From NCBI RefSeq assembly GCF_000685075.1, contig NZ_BAYD01000027.1, positions 52,154 to 116,153 on the forward strand: a DNA stretch of 64,000 bases, given 5' to 3'. This DNA is from Paraburkholderia oxyphila NBRC 105797 (lineage in GTDB: Bacteria > Pseudomonadota > Gammaproteobacteria > Burkholderiales > Burkholderiaceae). A program made the translations under genes and the position numbers. Shown here one piece after another: positions 1 to 10,500 of the stretch. Numbering within the stretch: the stretch's first letter is position 1; each line of letters begins with the position of its first letter. The notes beneath the pieces were generated by a model that worked only from the letters and a program-made list of their open reading frames with translations, did not search any database and was not told where the DNA came from.

Positions 1-1
1 C

Positions 2-421
2 CGCCGCGCGCTCACGCGTCACGGCGCGGGCAAGCCGCACGCGTATCGCGGCTACGAGATGGAGTTGCTCGCCACGGAGCTCGCGCACAAGGCGATGCTG
101 CCGTTTCTCGTGCGCATCACCGCCCATTCGGTGGACGCGTTCGACGACTGGGGGCGCCACGAGGGCGAAGAGTTCATCTATGTGATCAGCGGCAGCATCT
201 GTCTGCATACCGAGCTCTACACGCCCACGCATCTCGGGACCGGGGACAGCCTCTACTTCGACAGCCGCACCGGCCACTTTGCCGTTTCCACCAGCAAGGA
301 GGACGCGGTGGTGCTCTGGATGTCGACGGGCGCCGCGGTGCCGGGCGCGTTCGAAGCCGCCGAACCGGCGCCGCCCCCCAGCAAACCGCCCCGTTCCAAA
401 AAGAAACTTCCGGCAGCCTGA
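2..421 (+). CDS. Cupin-domain transcriptional regulator, C-terminal part (5' end outside window)
   Basis: The reading frame is open from the window edge and 139 residues are visible before the TGA. The visible part is a small beta-barrel cupin_2 domain: the stretch around HEGEEFIYVISG and the later GDSLYFDSRTGH is the classical cupin metal/ligand pattern. The tail is proline- and lysine-rich. In proteobacteria this arrangement is most often the sensor half of an XRE-type helix-turn-helix repressor with an N-terminal DNA-binding domain, which would lie upstream of position 1. That part cannot be seen, so a stand-alone cupin protein is not excluded. It ends 17 bases before the convergent pcaQ stop, with no terminator between them. 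Confidence 0.75.
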   Translation, partial: RRALTRHGAGKPHAYRGYEMELLATELAHKAMLPFLVRITAHSVDAFDDWGRHEGEEFIYVISGSICLHTELYTPTHLGTGDSLYFDSRTGHFAVSTSKEDAVVLWMSTGAAVPGAFEAAEPAPPPSKPPRSKKKLPAA

Positions 422-437
422 GGCGCGGGCCGCTGCG

Positions 438-1484
438 TCAGCCTTCGGCGTCGCCTGAGCGCCCTTTCCGCCCCTTGGGCCCAGTAACGGCCGCCGCGCC
501 CGGACGACGGCGCGCGCGCCTCACTGCCGGTTTCGCATGCACCGCCGCGTCGCGCTCGCGCGCCGCCTGTCTCACCGCGTCGATCAACGCGCGCCCTGCG
601 GCCGTCGGTTGCGTGTCGGTACGCTGGATCAGGCCGACGGGCTCCTCGCCGCCCGCGCTCGGCAGCGGCAGGCGCACCAGTGTGCCCGCGCGCAGATCGT
701 ATTCGACCGCCCCCGACGGCACGAACCAGACCGCGTCGTTCTCGAGCGCAAGCGCACGCCCAACCGAAACCGAGAGCAATTCGACGAACGAGGTGAGCGG
801 CGGCGCGCCCCACGCCGCCAGCAGACTGTCCGCGGCCTGCCGGATCAGCGTCCCGAACGGCGGCAGCACGAGCGGAAACTGCGTGGGGAACTGCGCCAGC
901 GGCGGCGCCGATCCGGCCTCCTGCGCGAGCGGATGACCCGCGCGCACGACCACTGCCATCGGCTCGTTGTAGAGCTGCTCGAAACTCAGGCCCACCATGC
1001 GCTCCGGATCCGCGAGTCGCCCCACCGCGAAACTGATCGCCCCCGCTTTCAGGCGCTCGAGCAACTCCGCATTGGCCGCCGTCATGAGACGCACGCTCAC
1101 GCGCGGCCACTCGCCCGCGAAGTGCCGCAGCGCAGTCGGCACGAGTGCGGTCGCCACGGTCGGCAACACGCCGATGTCGAGCGTTGCCGCCACCGCCCCC
1201 TCTTCGCGCGCAAGCAGCGCAACGCCCTGGCGTAGCGCGCTCACACACGCGCTCGCGTGCGGCATGAAAAGCTGCCCCTCACGCGTGGGCACCGCCCCGT
1301 GCCGCCCGCGCTCGAACAGCTTCACGCCGAGCGCCGACTCGAGCTCGGCAATCGTCTTCGAAACCGCCGGCTGGGTAATCGAAAGGCTCTCGGCCGCCTG
1401 CTGCACGCTGCCGAACTGCGCAACCGCGAGAAAGCACTGGAGATGGCGAAATTTGACGCGTGAGTCCGCAAGCCGGTTTTGCAT
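438..1484 (-). CDS. pcaQ: LysR-family regulator of protocatechuate catabolism (PcaQ-like)
   Basis: A 348-residue LysR-type regulator. The N-terminal winged helix-turn-helix spans roughly residues 10-70 (FRHLQCFLAVAQFGSVQQAA, then TQPAVSKTIAELE), followed by a substrate-binding domain to about residue 310. The C-terminus is unusually long and basic (RRARRRPG). It is divergent from pcaHG, the standard PcaQ arrangement. PcaQ activates pcaDCHGB-type genes in response to beta-carboxymuconate or related ring-cleavage products. The ATG at 1484 lies inside a palindrome that looks like the PcaQ box, and no Shine-Dalgarno sequence precedes it, so translation may be leaderless or the true start may differ. 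The family call is very secure; the specific name rests on position and the binding site. Confidence 0.85.
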   Translation of the reverse strand: MQNRLADSRVKFRHLQCFLAVAQFGSVQQAAESLSITQPAVSKTIAELESALGVKLFERGRHGAVPTREGQLFMPHASACVSALRQGVALLAREEGAVAATLDIGVLPTVATALVPTALRHFAGEWPRVSVRLMTAANAELLERLKAGAISFAVGRLADPERMVGLSFEQLYNEPMAVVVRAGHPLAQEAGSAPPLAQFPTQFPLVLPPFGTLIRQAADSLLAAWGAPPLTSFVELLSVSVGRALALENDAVWFVPSGAVEYDLRAGTLVRLPLPSAGGEEPVGLIQRTDTQPTAAGRALIDAVRQAARERDAAVHAKPAVRRARRRPGAAAVTGPKGRKGRSGDAEG

Positions 1485-1529
1485 AACGATTGGTTATACG
1501 AAGCGCGAGAAAACGTCATTTTGCATAAC
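1477..1529. promoter_or_regulatory. PcaQ-type operator region between pcaQ and pcaH
   Basis: The sequence shows the palindrome ATAAC-GATTG-GTTAT at 1483-1497, which fits the LysR T-N11-A rule and resembles the reported rhizobial PcaQ box (ATAACC-N4-GGTTAA) with a spacer one base shorter. An 11-mer TTTTGCATAAC occurs at 1477-1487 and again at 1519-1529, 42 bp apart, about four helical turns. This is the pattern expected of a LysR regulatory plus activation site. That PcaQ binds here is inference. Confidence 0.65.
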
Positions 1530-1621
1530 TTTTCGCCTTGGATAAAGTGGCGGCATGCGTGCGCTGCGACCGTCCGCCGCGCAGCGCACTTCCCACCACA
1601 ATCCTGCCAGGAGACACCCAC

Positions 1622-2326
1622 ATGGACGAGTCCTTCCTGTCGCCGCGCGATTTCGACTCGCATCCGGCGTATGTCTATCCGCCGTATCGCTCGTCGGTCA
1701 AACGTGGCCCGACGCTGCCGCTGATTCCACTAAAGGAAAAATTGCGCAATCTGCATGCGCCCGTATACGGCGCGGAAGATCTCGGCGCGCTCGACCACGA
1801 TCTCACGCGCAACGCGGCGCGCAATGGCGAGCCGCTCGGTGAGCGCATCATCGTCACGGGCCGCGTGCTCGACGACGGCGGCAAGCCGGTGCGCAATACG
1901 CTCGTCGAAATCTGGCAAGCCAATGCGGCTGGACGCTACGTTCACAAGCAGGACCAGCATGACGCGCCGCTGGACCCGAACTTTCTGGGTGCGGGGCGTT
2001 GCGTGACCGACAACGAAGGCCGTTATCGCTTCCTCACGATCAAGCCGGGTGCGTACCCGTGGGGCAACCACCCCAACGCGTGGCGGCCGAATCACATTCA
2101 CTTCTCGCTGTTCGGCGATTACTTCGGCTCGCGCCTCGTCACGCAGATGTATTTCCCCGGCGATCCGCTGCTTGCCTACGACCCGATCTTCCAGGGCACG
2201 CCCGAACAGGCTCGCGATCGCATGATCTCGCGCTTCGCGCTCGACACCACCGAAGAAGGCTTTGCACTCGGCTACGAATTCGACATCGTGCTGCGCGGCC
2301 CGAACCAGACTCCCACGGAGCGTTGA
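1622..2326 (+). CDS. pcaH: Protocatechuate 3,4-dioxygenase, beta subunit
   Basis: PcaH supplies the catalytic Fe(III) site of protocatechuate 3,4-dioxygenase, which cleaves protocatechuate intradiol to beta-carboxy-cis,cis-muconate in the beta-ketoadipate pathway. The start is the ATG at 1622, preceded by CAGGAGA, and not the earlier in-frame ATG at 1538, because residues from MDESF match the usual N-terminus. The product is 234 aa. The four iron ligands are visible: Tyr106 (GRYVHK), Tyr145 (GAYPWG), His158 and His160 (RPNHIHFS). The stop is two bases before the pcaG start, so the subunits are translationally coupled. Confidence 0.95.
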   Translation: MDESFLSPRDFDSHPAYVYPPYRSSVKRGPTLPLIPLKEKLRNLHAPVYGAEDLGALDHDLTRNAARNGEPLGERIIVTGRVLDDGGKPVRNTLVEIWQANAAGRYVHKQDQHDAPLDPNFLGAGRCVTDNEGRYRFLTIKPGAYPWGNHPNAWRPNHIHFSLFGDYFGSRLVTQMYFPGDPLLAYDPIFQGTPEQARDRMISRFALDTTEEGFALGYEFDIVLRGPNQTPTER

Positions 2327-2328
2327 TC

Positions 2329-2916
2329 ATGGCACTCAAAGAAACGCCTTCGCAAACCGTCGGCCCGTACTTCGCCTACGGCCTGTGCCCGCAGCAATAC
2401 GATTTCGATTACAAGAGCCTCTTCACGCCCGAGATGGCCGGCCCGCAAACGCCTGGCGAGCACATCACGCTGATCGGCCGCGTAATCGACGGTGACGGCA
2501 AGCCGGTCTTCGACGCCATGCTGGAGTTCTCACAGGTCGACGCCAACGGCCAATATCCCGCATCGCGCGCCCAGGTGGCCGAAAACGGTTTCCGCGGTTT
2601 CGCACGCGTGGGCACCGGCACGGATCCGGAGCAGCGCTTCGTCGTGCGCACGGTGAAGCCGGGACGCGAGCAGGCAGACGAAGCACCGCACATCAACGTG
2701 ATCGTCATGATGCGCGGCATGCTCACGCACACGTTCACGCGCATTTATTTCGACGACGAAGCCGCCGCAAATGCCGCCGACCCGGTGCTCTCCGCGGTGC
2801 CCGAAGCGCGTCGCGGCACGCTGGTCGCGCGCCGCAGCGAGCAGGCAGGGAGCATCGTCTATCACTTCGATATCTGCATGCAGGGCGAACGCGAAACGGT
2901 GTTCTTCGATCTGTGA
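2329..2916 (+). CDS. pcaG: Protocatechuate 3,4-dioxygenase, alpha subunit
   Basis: A 195-residue alpha subunit that pairs with PcaH and shapes the substrate pocket without binding iron. It begins with the typical MALKETPSQTVGPYFAYGL and has the intradiol dioxygenase beta-sandwich (ITLIGRVIDGDGKPV). The metal ligands present in PcaH are absent, as in all alpha subunits. It starts two bases after the pcaH stop. The operon appears to end here, since a strong terminator lies about 140 bp downstream. The remaining beta-ketoadipate genes are not in the window. Confidence 0.95.
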   Translation: MALKETPSQTVGPYFAYGLCPQQYDFDYKSLFTPEMAGPQTPGEHITLIGRVIDGDGKPVFDAMLEFSQVDANGQYPASRAQVAENGFRGFARVGTGTDPEQRFVVRTVKPGREQADEAPHINVIVMMRGMLTHTFTRIYFDDEAAANAADPVLSAVPEARRGTLVARRSEQAGSIVYHFDICMQGERETVFFDL

Positions 2917-3003
2917 CACGCAGCGGCGCGGCGGCGCATGTAGCCGGCCCGGCTTCAGCCCGTCTGGCGATGACTTTCACGCAGCTTTCATGAACAGACC
3001 CTA

Positions 3004-3024
3004 AGATCGCAACCACTGCGATCT
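3004..3024. repeat. Perfect 8-bp inverted repeat upstream of the pcaG terminator
   Basis: AGATCGCA and TGCGATCT are separated by ACCAC, and no T-run follows. It may be an RNA 3'-end stabilising hairpin in tandem with the terminator at 3055. No function is demonstrated. Confidence 0.5.
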
Positions 3025-3054
3025 GATCGCGGAACTCCGAGCTGTACCTTGACG

Positions 3055-3082
3055 AAGCCTGCCTCGAGCAGGCTTCTTTTTT
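3055..3082 (+). terminator. Rho-independent terminator of pcaHG
   Basis: AAGCCTGC and GCAGGCTT form a perfect 8-bp stem with loop CTCGA, followed by C and six T on the plus strand. It ends 17 bases before the stop of the convergent NnrU-type gene. Confidence 0.9.
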
Positions 3083-3098
3083 GATTTTGCGGATCGCG

Positions 3099-3677
3099 TC
3101 AGCCGAGCGGGCGCACGCCGATCAGCATTCCGTGCAGCCAGAACGCGAACAGGTCCCACGCGACGAGCCCGATCACGACGACCAGCGCATCGCGCGCCAA
3201 CGTGCCCTGCGCATGGACGACGCCGGCCTCGCAATCGCGCCGACGGTCCGCACGCAGCTTGAGCAGCGCCCAGACCAGCAACGCGGCGAACAGGACGATG
3301 GCGTGAAGCGTGCCGTTGGCGAGCAGATGCGCGAACGCCCAGAGCGCCACGCCGCTCATGAACGGCTGGCCCAGCGCGCGCTTGATGTGATTGCCCGGTA
3401 TGCAGGCGGCCGCAATCATCACGAAGGCAATCGCGGTCAGGAGCGCAGTGACATGCACCATGCCGAACGGCGGCAGCCAGATTGGCACGGGATAGCGCCG
3501 CGCGAGCGCGTAGCCCCGGACGATGAAAAACAGGCCGAGGATCGAAAACAGCGCGAAGAAGCCACGCCATGCCAGCATGCCGAAGCGCGCGATCTGCGCC
3601 TCGCGCCACGGCGCGGCTACGGCGCGAATCGAATGCATGGCAATGAAGATTGCAAGGCCCAGCACCAGTAACGCCAT
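3099..3677 (-). CDS. NnrU-family integral membrane protein
   Basis: A 192-residue polytopic membrane protein with about five or six hydrophobic segments. The pattern of ALLVLGLAIFIAMHSIRA at the N-terminus and HLLANGTLHAIVLF later matches the NnrU family, first described near denitrification genes and broadly present in proteobacteria. Its biochemical role is not settled. The ATG at 3677 is chosen because an AGGGGG ribosome site lies about 7 bases upstream and the first membrane segment begins at once; an upstream in-frame ATG at 3707 has no such support. It has no denitrification genes around it. Confidence 0.75.
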   Translation of the reverse strand: MALLVLGLAIFIAMHSIRAVAAPWREAQIARFGMLAWRGFFALFSILGLFFIVRGYALARRYPVPIWLPPFGMVHVTALLTAIAFVMIAAACIPGNHIKRALGQPFMSGVALWAFAHLLANGTLHAIVLFAALLVWALLKLRADRRRDCEAGVVHAQGTLARDALVVVIGLVAWDLFAFWLHGMLIGVRPLG

Positions 3678-3986
3678 ATTCGCCCCCTGGACACGGCATA
3701 AGCGCAATGGCCGGTATTGTGGCGCAACTGCACGGCACGGCCAATCGGCAAGATCAACGATCTTCCGACGAATATGCGCTTTAACGGCTTATGGCCAAAC
3801 CGGAACAGGCGGATGCGAAGCGCCATTGATTAAATGGGCAATATCCACCGAAAGGCATTTTTAAAACGGCACTGAAATATTGCCGAAATGACTAAAGCGC
3901 CAAACAGACAATCGGGCAAATCACCCAGGGCCCCGTGCACCGCGCATGGTCACGCAGTCGGCCGCAAGATGCCGCGCCCTCGCTGG
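3678..3986. other. Intergenic stretch without recognisable gene
   Basis: About 310 bases of lower GC content between the NnrU gene start and the H-NS-like gene stop. It should contain the NnrU promoter. I see no convincing coding frame, repeat or structured RNA here. Confidence 0.5.
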
Positions 3987-4217
3987 CTAGCAGCGGAAAT
4001 GCTCTATGTCCTGTCCCGCATGCTTGTAGCGCAACAACCAGGACGGCATGTCGCCTTCCCCATTCCAGGTATTGCCATATGCATCGCGGTACATCGGCTG
4101 CCGTTCGCTTTCGGCAATGAATAATTCAAGATCTTCGAGCGTAATGCCGTACTCCTCCATGCGGCGTCTAATCCACAGGATGAGCCGTTCGCGCGCCTCA
4201 CTGTCGAGGTCGAACAT
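3987..4217 (-). CDS. Small acidic H-NS-family protein
   Basis: A 76-residue protein. The C-terminal half carries the H-NS DNA-binding domain signature, MYRDAYGNTWNGEGDMPSWL, equivalent to YRDP..TWSGRGR.P.W in classical H-NS. The N-terminal 40 residues are a short, strongly acidic helix (RRRMEEYGITLEDLELFIAE) and not the long H-NS oligomerisation coil. The loop that normally reads GRGR and inserts in the AT-rich minor groove is GEGD here, so direct DNA binding by the usual arginine hook looks impaired. It might be a modulator or antagonist of other H-NS proteins, or bind differently. A GAGAGGA ribosome site precedes the ATG. Confidence 0.75.
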   Translation of the reverse strand: MFDLDSEARERLILWIRRRMEEYGITLEDLELFIAESERQPMYRDAYGNTWNGEGDMPSWLLRYKHAGQDIEHFRC

Positions 4218-4277
4218 CGGTTAATTCCTCTCGCATCGCTAAGACAAGGCGTTGATCGATATCGATTCGTCTGCCCT

Positions 4278-4312
4278 GAAAAGACAAAGGCTTCGCCAAA
4301 TGCCGCGAAGCC
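4278..4312 (-). terminator. Rho-independent terminator downstream of the tandem uvrA
   Basis: GGCTTCGC and GCGAAGCC pair as an 8-bp stem, and on the minus strand the stem is followed by TTTGTCTTTTC. It lies about 215 bases past the uvrA stop and about 60 bases before the H-NS-like gene start, so it separates the two transcripts. Confidence 0.8.
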
Positions 4313-4475
4313 CTGCTGCACTGATGAGGTGGCCTGGGTATGGAACCCGTGGCCGGTTCGGAGGGGATCTGAGGTCCGCTGCTCCGCTCGCCAGAATGGC
4401 CGCTAAAGGTGCGCGGCGACTTGCTGCAAGCGGAACCCATCATACCTTGCGCGAGCCGCCCAGATCAAGCGGTTT

Positions 4476-4513
4476 GACGCCTGCGAGGCCCGTTCGGGGC
4501 GCTCGCAGGCGTC
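4476..4513. repeat. Perfect 12-bp inverted repeat immediately after uvrA
   Basis: GACGCCTGCGAG at 4476-4487 pairs with CTCGCAGGCGTC at 4502-4513, and an inner GCCC/GGGC pair extends the hairpin. No T-run follows on either strand. It starts 14 bases past the uvrA stop, so it may protect the mRNA 3' end or assist the terminator at 4278. Confidence 0.75.
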
Positions 4514-4526
4514 CGGCGGCATCGGT

Positions 4527-7500
4527 TTACGAAGCGGTTGCTCGCCGCTTCGCGGCACGCGCGCCGTCGGGGGCGGTGTTGTCTGCTGCCGCGGCTGCAT
4601 CGTCGCCCGCCGCTGATGACGGCAACGGCTGCACTTCGCTCGCCGTGCGCGCGAGCACGGGCGCAAGCGCCGCGCCCGTGTGACTCGCCGCCACCTTCAC
4701 GAGCCCTTCCGGATTCGCCGCGCCAACGATCGTGCCGCCGCCCACGCCGCCCTCGGGACCGAGATCGATGATCCAGTCCGCTTCCGCGATCACGTCGAGG
4801 TCGTGCTCGATCACAACCACGCTATGTCCCGCATCGGCGAGACGATGCAGCACGCGAATGAGGCGCGCCACGTCCGCCATATGCAGGCCCACGGTGGGCT
4901 CGTCGAGCACGTAGAGCGTGTGCGGCGCCTTCTGGCCGCGCCGCGTGATGTCATCGCGCACCTTGGAGAGCTCCGTGACGAGCTTGATGCGCTGCGCCTC
5001 GCCACCCGAGAGCGTGGGCGACGGCTGCCCGAGCGTGAGGTAGCCGAGCCCGACGTCCTTCATCAGCTGCAACGGATGCGCAATGCTCGTGATCGGGCCG
5101 AAGAATTCCACGGCCTCGTCGATCTCCATCGTCAGCACTTCGCCGATGTTGCGGCCACGCCATGTCACGGCCAAAGTTTCCGGATTGAAACGCTGACCGT
5201 GGCAGACATCGCACGGCACTTTCACATCGGGAAGGAAGCTCATGCCGATCGTGCGCACGCCCTGGCCTTCGCAAGCCGGGCAGCGGCCATCGCCGGTATT
5301 GAACGAGAAACGCGATGCGCTGTAGCCACGCGCGCGCGCCTCGAGCGTATCGGCAAAGAGGCGGCGAATCGCGTCCCACACGCCGATATAGGTGGCGGGA
5401 CACGAGCGCGGCGTTTTTCCGATCGGCGTCTGATCGACTTCGAGCACGCGGTCGATGGTTTCCCATCCGCTAATCGAGTCGCAGCCTTGCCACGTATGCG
5501 AAACCTCGGGCTTCGGCTTCTTGCTCGTGCGCGCGAGCACGCTCGAACGGCGCTCGGCCGCGCTCGGTGCGCTCTCCTTCGCCGCCTTGCGCGCGCGGCG
5601 CTCCGCCGGCGAGGACAGCACCGAACGCCCCACCGCGTCGAGCAGGTTCGAGAGCAGCACGTCGCGCGCGAGCGTCGACTTGCCGGAGCCGCTCACGCCC
5701 GTGATCGCCACGAGGCGGCCGAGCGGAATCTGCGCCGTCACGTCGCGCAAGTTGTGCAGCTTGCCGCCATGCACGGTGAGCCACTGCTCGGGCACCGCCT
5801 CGCGACCTGCGCGCGCCGGCTTCACTTCGCGGCGCGGCTGCAGCGGATGCACGATCGGATGCGCGAGGTAGCGGCCCGTCACGGAGTCGGGCTGCGCCGC
5901 GAGATCGGCGACCTTGCCCTGCGCGACCACGCGTCCACCGCGCTTGCCGGCGCTCGGCCCGATGTCGATGATGTGATCCGCGCGGCGGATCGTGTCTTCG
6001 TCGTGTTCGACCACGACGAGCGTATTGCCCTTCTCGCCGAGACTGCGCAGCGCGTCGAGCAGAATCTGGTTGTCGCGCGGATGCAAGCCGATGGTCGGTT
6101 CGTCGAGCACATAGCACACGCCCTGCAGATTGCTGCCGAGCTGCGCCGCGAGACGAATCCGCTGCGCCTCGCCACCCGAGAGACTCGGCGCGGCGCGGTC
6201 GAGGCTCAGATAGCCGAGCCCGACTTCTTCGAGGAACTGCAAACGGCTGCGGATTTCGCTCACCACGTCGCGCGCGATCTGCGCGTCGCGTCCGTTCAGC
6301 TCGAGCGACTCGACCCATTGGCGCGTTTCGGCCACGGTCCACTGCGCGACATCGACGATCGGATGCTCATCGAACGTCACCGCTCGCGCCTCGGGATTCA
6401 GGCGCGTGCCATGACAATCGGGACACGGCTCGTCGACCATGCCCTCCGGCTCCAGCTCCTCGGACGGCAAGGTCTGCTCACGGCCGCGATCGTCGGCGCC
6501 AACGACGGTATCGTCATAGGCCGCGCGCTGCTCGCGCGTGAGCGCGAGACCGGTGCCTACGCAAGTCGTGCACCAGCCGTGCTTGCTGTTATACGAGAAC
6601 ATGCGCGGATCGAGCTCGGGATAGCTCGTGCCGCACACCGGGCAGGCGCGCCGCGTCGAGAGCACCTTGACTTCGCCGATGCGCGCAGTCGAGTTGCCGT
6701 TGCCGAGCGCATGACCGAGCCCATCGAGCGGCGCGAGCAGATGCACGACGCCCTTGCCGGCCTCGAGCGTCGCGGCGAGCATCTGGCGCAATTGCGCCTC
6801 GTTTTCCGGCTCGATCACGAGATCGCCAACCGGCAATTCGATCGTGTGCTCGCGGAACCGGTCGAGCTTCGGCCACGGCGAAACCGGCACGAATTCGCCA
6901 TCCACGCGCAAATGCGTATTGCCGCGCGCCTTCGCCCATTTCGCGAGATCGGTGTAGACGCCCTTGCGGTTCACGACGAGCGGCGCAAGCAGGCCCACGT
7001 GCTGACCGCGGTGCTCGCGCAGCAGTTGCGCGACGATTGCATCGGCGCTCTGTGACGTTACCGGCGTGCCGTCGTGCACGCAATGCTGCACGCCGAGCTT
7101 CACATAGAGGAGCCGCAGGAAGTGCCAGACCTCGGACGTGGTCGCCACCGTGCTCTTACGGCCGCCTCGCGAGAGACGCTGCTCGATCGCGACGGTAGGC
7201 GGAATGCCGTAGACGGCGTCGACTTCCGGCCGTCCCGCGGGCTGCACGATGGAACGCGCGTAGGCATTCAGCGATTCGAGGTAACGGCGCTGGCCCTCAT
7301 GGAACAGAATGTCGAACGCGAGCGTGGATTTGCCCGAGCCCGAGACGCCGGTAATCACATTGAAGCGGCCGTGCGGAATGTCGACGTCGAGCGCCTTGAG
7401 ATTGTGCTCGCGTGCGTTCACGATGCGCACCACGTCTTCGCCCTGAATCTCGCGGCGCGCCTGCGCCGCGCGCAGCGCCGTCTGCAGCGCCACGCCCTCT

Positions 7501-10500
7501 TCCTCCGCCACGAGCGTGCCGACGCCGCTGCCGAGCGCGGCTTCATAACGCTCGAGCGCCGCGCCCGTATGCGAGCGCGGGCAGGCGATCGCGTCGTCCG
7601 GCGTGCCGACGCACACCACCTCGCCGCCCGCATCGCCACCCTCCGGGCCGAGGTCGATCAACCAGTCCGCGGCGCGGATCACGTCGAGGTTGTGCTCGAT
7701 CACGAGCAGCGAATGGCCGCCCGCGAGGAGCTTGCCGAACGCGCGCATCAGCTTGGCGATGTCGTCGAAATGCAGCCCCGTGGTCGGCTCGTCGAACATG
7801 AAAAGACGGCCGCCAGCTGCGCTCTCCTTGCCCTTTGCCTGCGCCGTTTCGGCGAGATAGCCCGCCAGCTTCAGGCGCTGCGCCTCACCGCCCGACAGCG
7901 TCGGAACGGGCTGCCCGAGCTTCACGTATTCGAGACCCACGTCGACGATCGGCTGGATCACGCGCAATACTTCGGCATCCTCACGGAAGCACTGCGCCGC
8001 CTCACTGACGGTGAGGTCCAGCACGTCCGCCACCGAGAGCGTCCGGCCGCCGCGCTCGATCTTCACCTCGAGCACTTCCGGACGATAGCGGCTGCCGTCG
8101 CAGTCCGGGCAACGCAGATAGACGTCGCTCAGGAACTGCATTTCGATGTGCTCGAAACCCGAGCCGCCACAGGTCGGGCAACGCCCCTCGCCCGAGTTGA
8201 AGCTGAACATGCCCGCCGAATAGCCGCGCTGTTTGGCGAGCGGCGCCTTGGCGAACAGCTTGCGGATCTCGTCGAACGCGCCCACGTAGCTGGCCGGATT
8301 CGAGCGCGCGGTCTTGCCGATCGGCGACTGGTCGACGAACACGGCGTCGCTGATCAGCTCCGCGCCGCTCAGGTTGCGATAGACGCCTGGCGCTTCGGTG
8401 GCCTTGCCGAGGTGACGCGCGAGGGCCGGATACAGCACGTCCTGCACGAGCGTCGATTTACCGGACCCCGACACGCCCGTCACGCACACGAGGCGCTGCA
8501 GGGGGATCTCCACCGTCACGTCGCGCAGATTGTGCTCGCTCGCGCCTTCGAGCACGAGGCGTGGCGTGCTCGCGTCGACGGCGCGACGCGCCCAGTGCGA
8601 AGCGTCGGCGACAGCGCGGTGGCCGCCCAGGTACTCGCCCGTCAAGGTGCCGGACGAGCGAATGTCGTCGGGTGTGCCGTCGTAGACGATCGTGCCGCCA
8701 CGCTCACCGGGACCGGGCCCCATGTCGATCAGACGGTCGGCGGCCAGCATCACCGAGGGATCGTGCTCGACGACGACGAGCGTATTGCCCGCGTCGCGCA
8801 GGCGCTGCATCGCTTCGACAATGCGGTTCAGGTCGCGCGGATGCAGGCCGATGCTCGGCTCGTCGAGCACGAACAGCGTCTTCGTGAGCGACGTGCCGAG
8901 CGCCGTGGTGAGGTTGATGCGCTGCACCTCGCCACCCGAGAGCGTGCGGCTCTGTCGGTCGAGCGTGAGATAGCCGAGCCCGACGTCGCACAGATACTTC
9001 AGCCGCGTGCGCACTTCGGCGAGCAGCAGCTTGAGCGCATCGTCAAGCAGTGCTGAAGATAGAGATAGACCATCGAAGAAGCGGCGGATGCGCTCGATCG
9101 GCAGCAGCATGACGTCGTGCAGCGTAAGACCGGGCAGCGCTTCGAGCTGCGCGCGCGACCACTCCACGCCGTGCGGCATGAAACGCGCCTCGGGTGCGAG
9201 CACTTCGTCCGCATTCTCTTGCGTGCCAAGGCGCCAAAGCAGAGCTTCCGTTTTCAGGCGCGCGCCGCCGCACGTTTCGCACGGCGTATAGCTGCGGTAC
9301 TTCGAGAGCAGCACGCGAATGTGCATCTTGTACGCCTTCGACTCCAGATACTGGAAGAATCGCTTGACGCCGTACCACTGCGCTTGCCAGTTGCCCTTCC
9401 AGTCCGGAGTGCCGTTGAGCACCCAGTCGCGCTGCTCCTGGGTCAATTCCGACCACGCGGTGTCACGCGGAATGCCGGCCTTGGCGGCGTAGCGCATCAG
9501 GTCGTCCTGACACTCCTTCCACGCGGGCGTTTGCAGCGGCTTGATCGCGCCGCCGCGCAGCGTCTTGCGCGCGTCCGGAATCACGAGCCCCCAGTCGACG
9601 CCGATCACGCGGCCGAAGCCGCGGCACACATCGCACGCGCCGTAGGCGGAGTTGAACGAGAACAGGGCCGGCTGCGGGTCCGCGTAGCGCAGATCGCTGT
9701 CCGGGCAATGGAGGCCAGTGGAAAAGCGCCAGATCTGCGGCTCGGGTTTCGCATCGGAAACATCGGCAGCGCCGTCGGTTTCCGATACGACATAAATGTT
9801 CACGCGTCCCGCGCCGCGCCGGAGCGACGCCTCGATCGCCTCGATCACGCGGCTCTTTTCGGCGTTCTGCAGGCGGAAGCGGTCGGCCACCACGTCGAGC
9901 ACCTTGCGCGTGCCTTCAGCGGTCTTCACTTCGCGCTCGGCCTGCACGCGCGTGTAGCCGCTAGCGGAAAGCCACTGCGCGACCTCCTCTTCGGTGGTCG
10001 TCTCGGGCAACTCGACCGGGAACGTCACGACGAGGCGCGGGTCGCCCGCGGCCGTGCGCGCGCGCAATTCCGCGTAGATCGTCTCGGGCGTGTCGTGGCG
10101 CACCGGCTGCGCGGTCACGCGGTCGAACAGATTCGCGGCGCGCGCGTAGAGGAGCTTCAGATGGTCGTTCAGCTCCGTCATCGTGCCGACCGTGGAGCGC
10201 GAGCTGCGCACCGGGTTGGTCTGGTCGATGGCGATCGCGGGCGGCACGCCGTCGACGCGATCGACCTGCGGCCGGTCCATGCGGTCGAGAAACTGGCGCG
10301 CGTAGGCGCTGAAGGTTTCGACGTAACGGCGCTGCCCTTCCGCGTAAAGGGTGTCGAACACGAGGCTGGACTTGCCCGAGCCTGACGGCCCCGTCACGAC
10401 CGTCATTTGGCCGGTGTGCAGGTCGAGGTCGAGATTCTTGAGGTTGTGCTGGCGGGCACCGCGGATACGGATGGATCGGTTATCGCTCACTTGCGCTGGC

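Noticed and set aside
4680..9056. Very long plus-strand open frames opposite the tandem uvrA
   Set aside because: They are Arg/His/Ala-rich mirror images of the GC-rich uvrA codons, lack ribosome sites and show no domain; the minus frame has all UvrA motifs.
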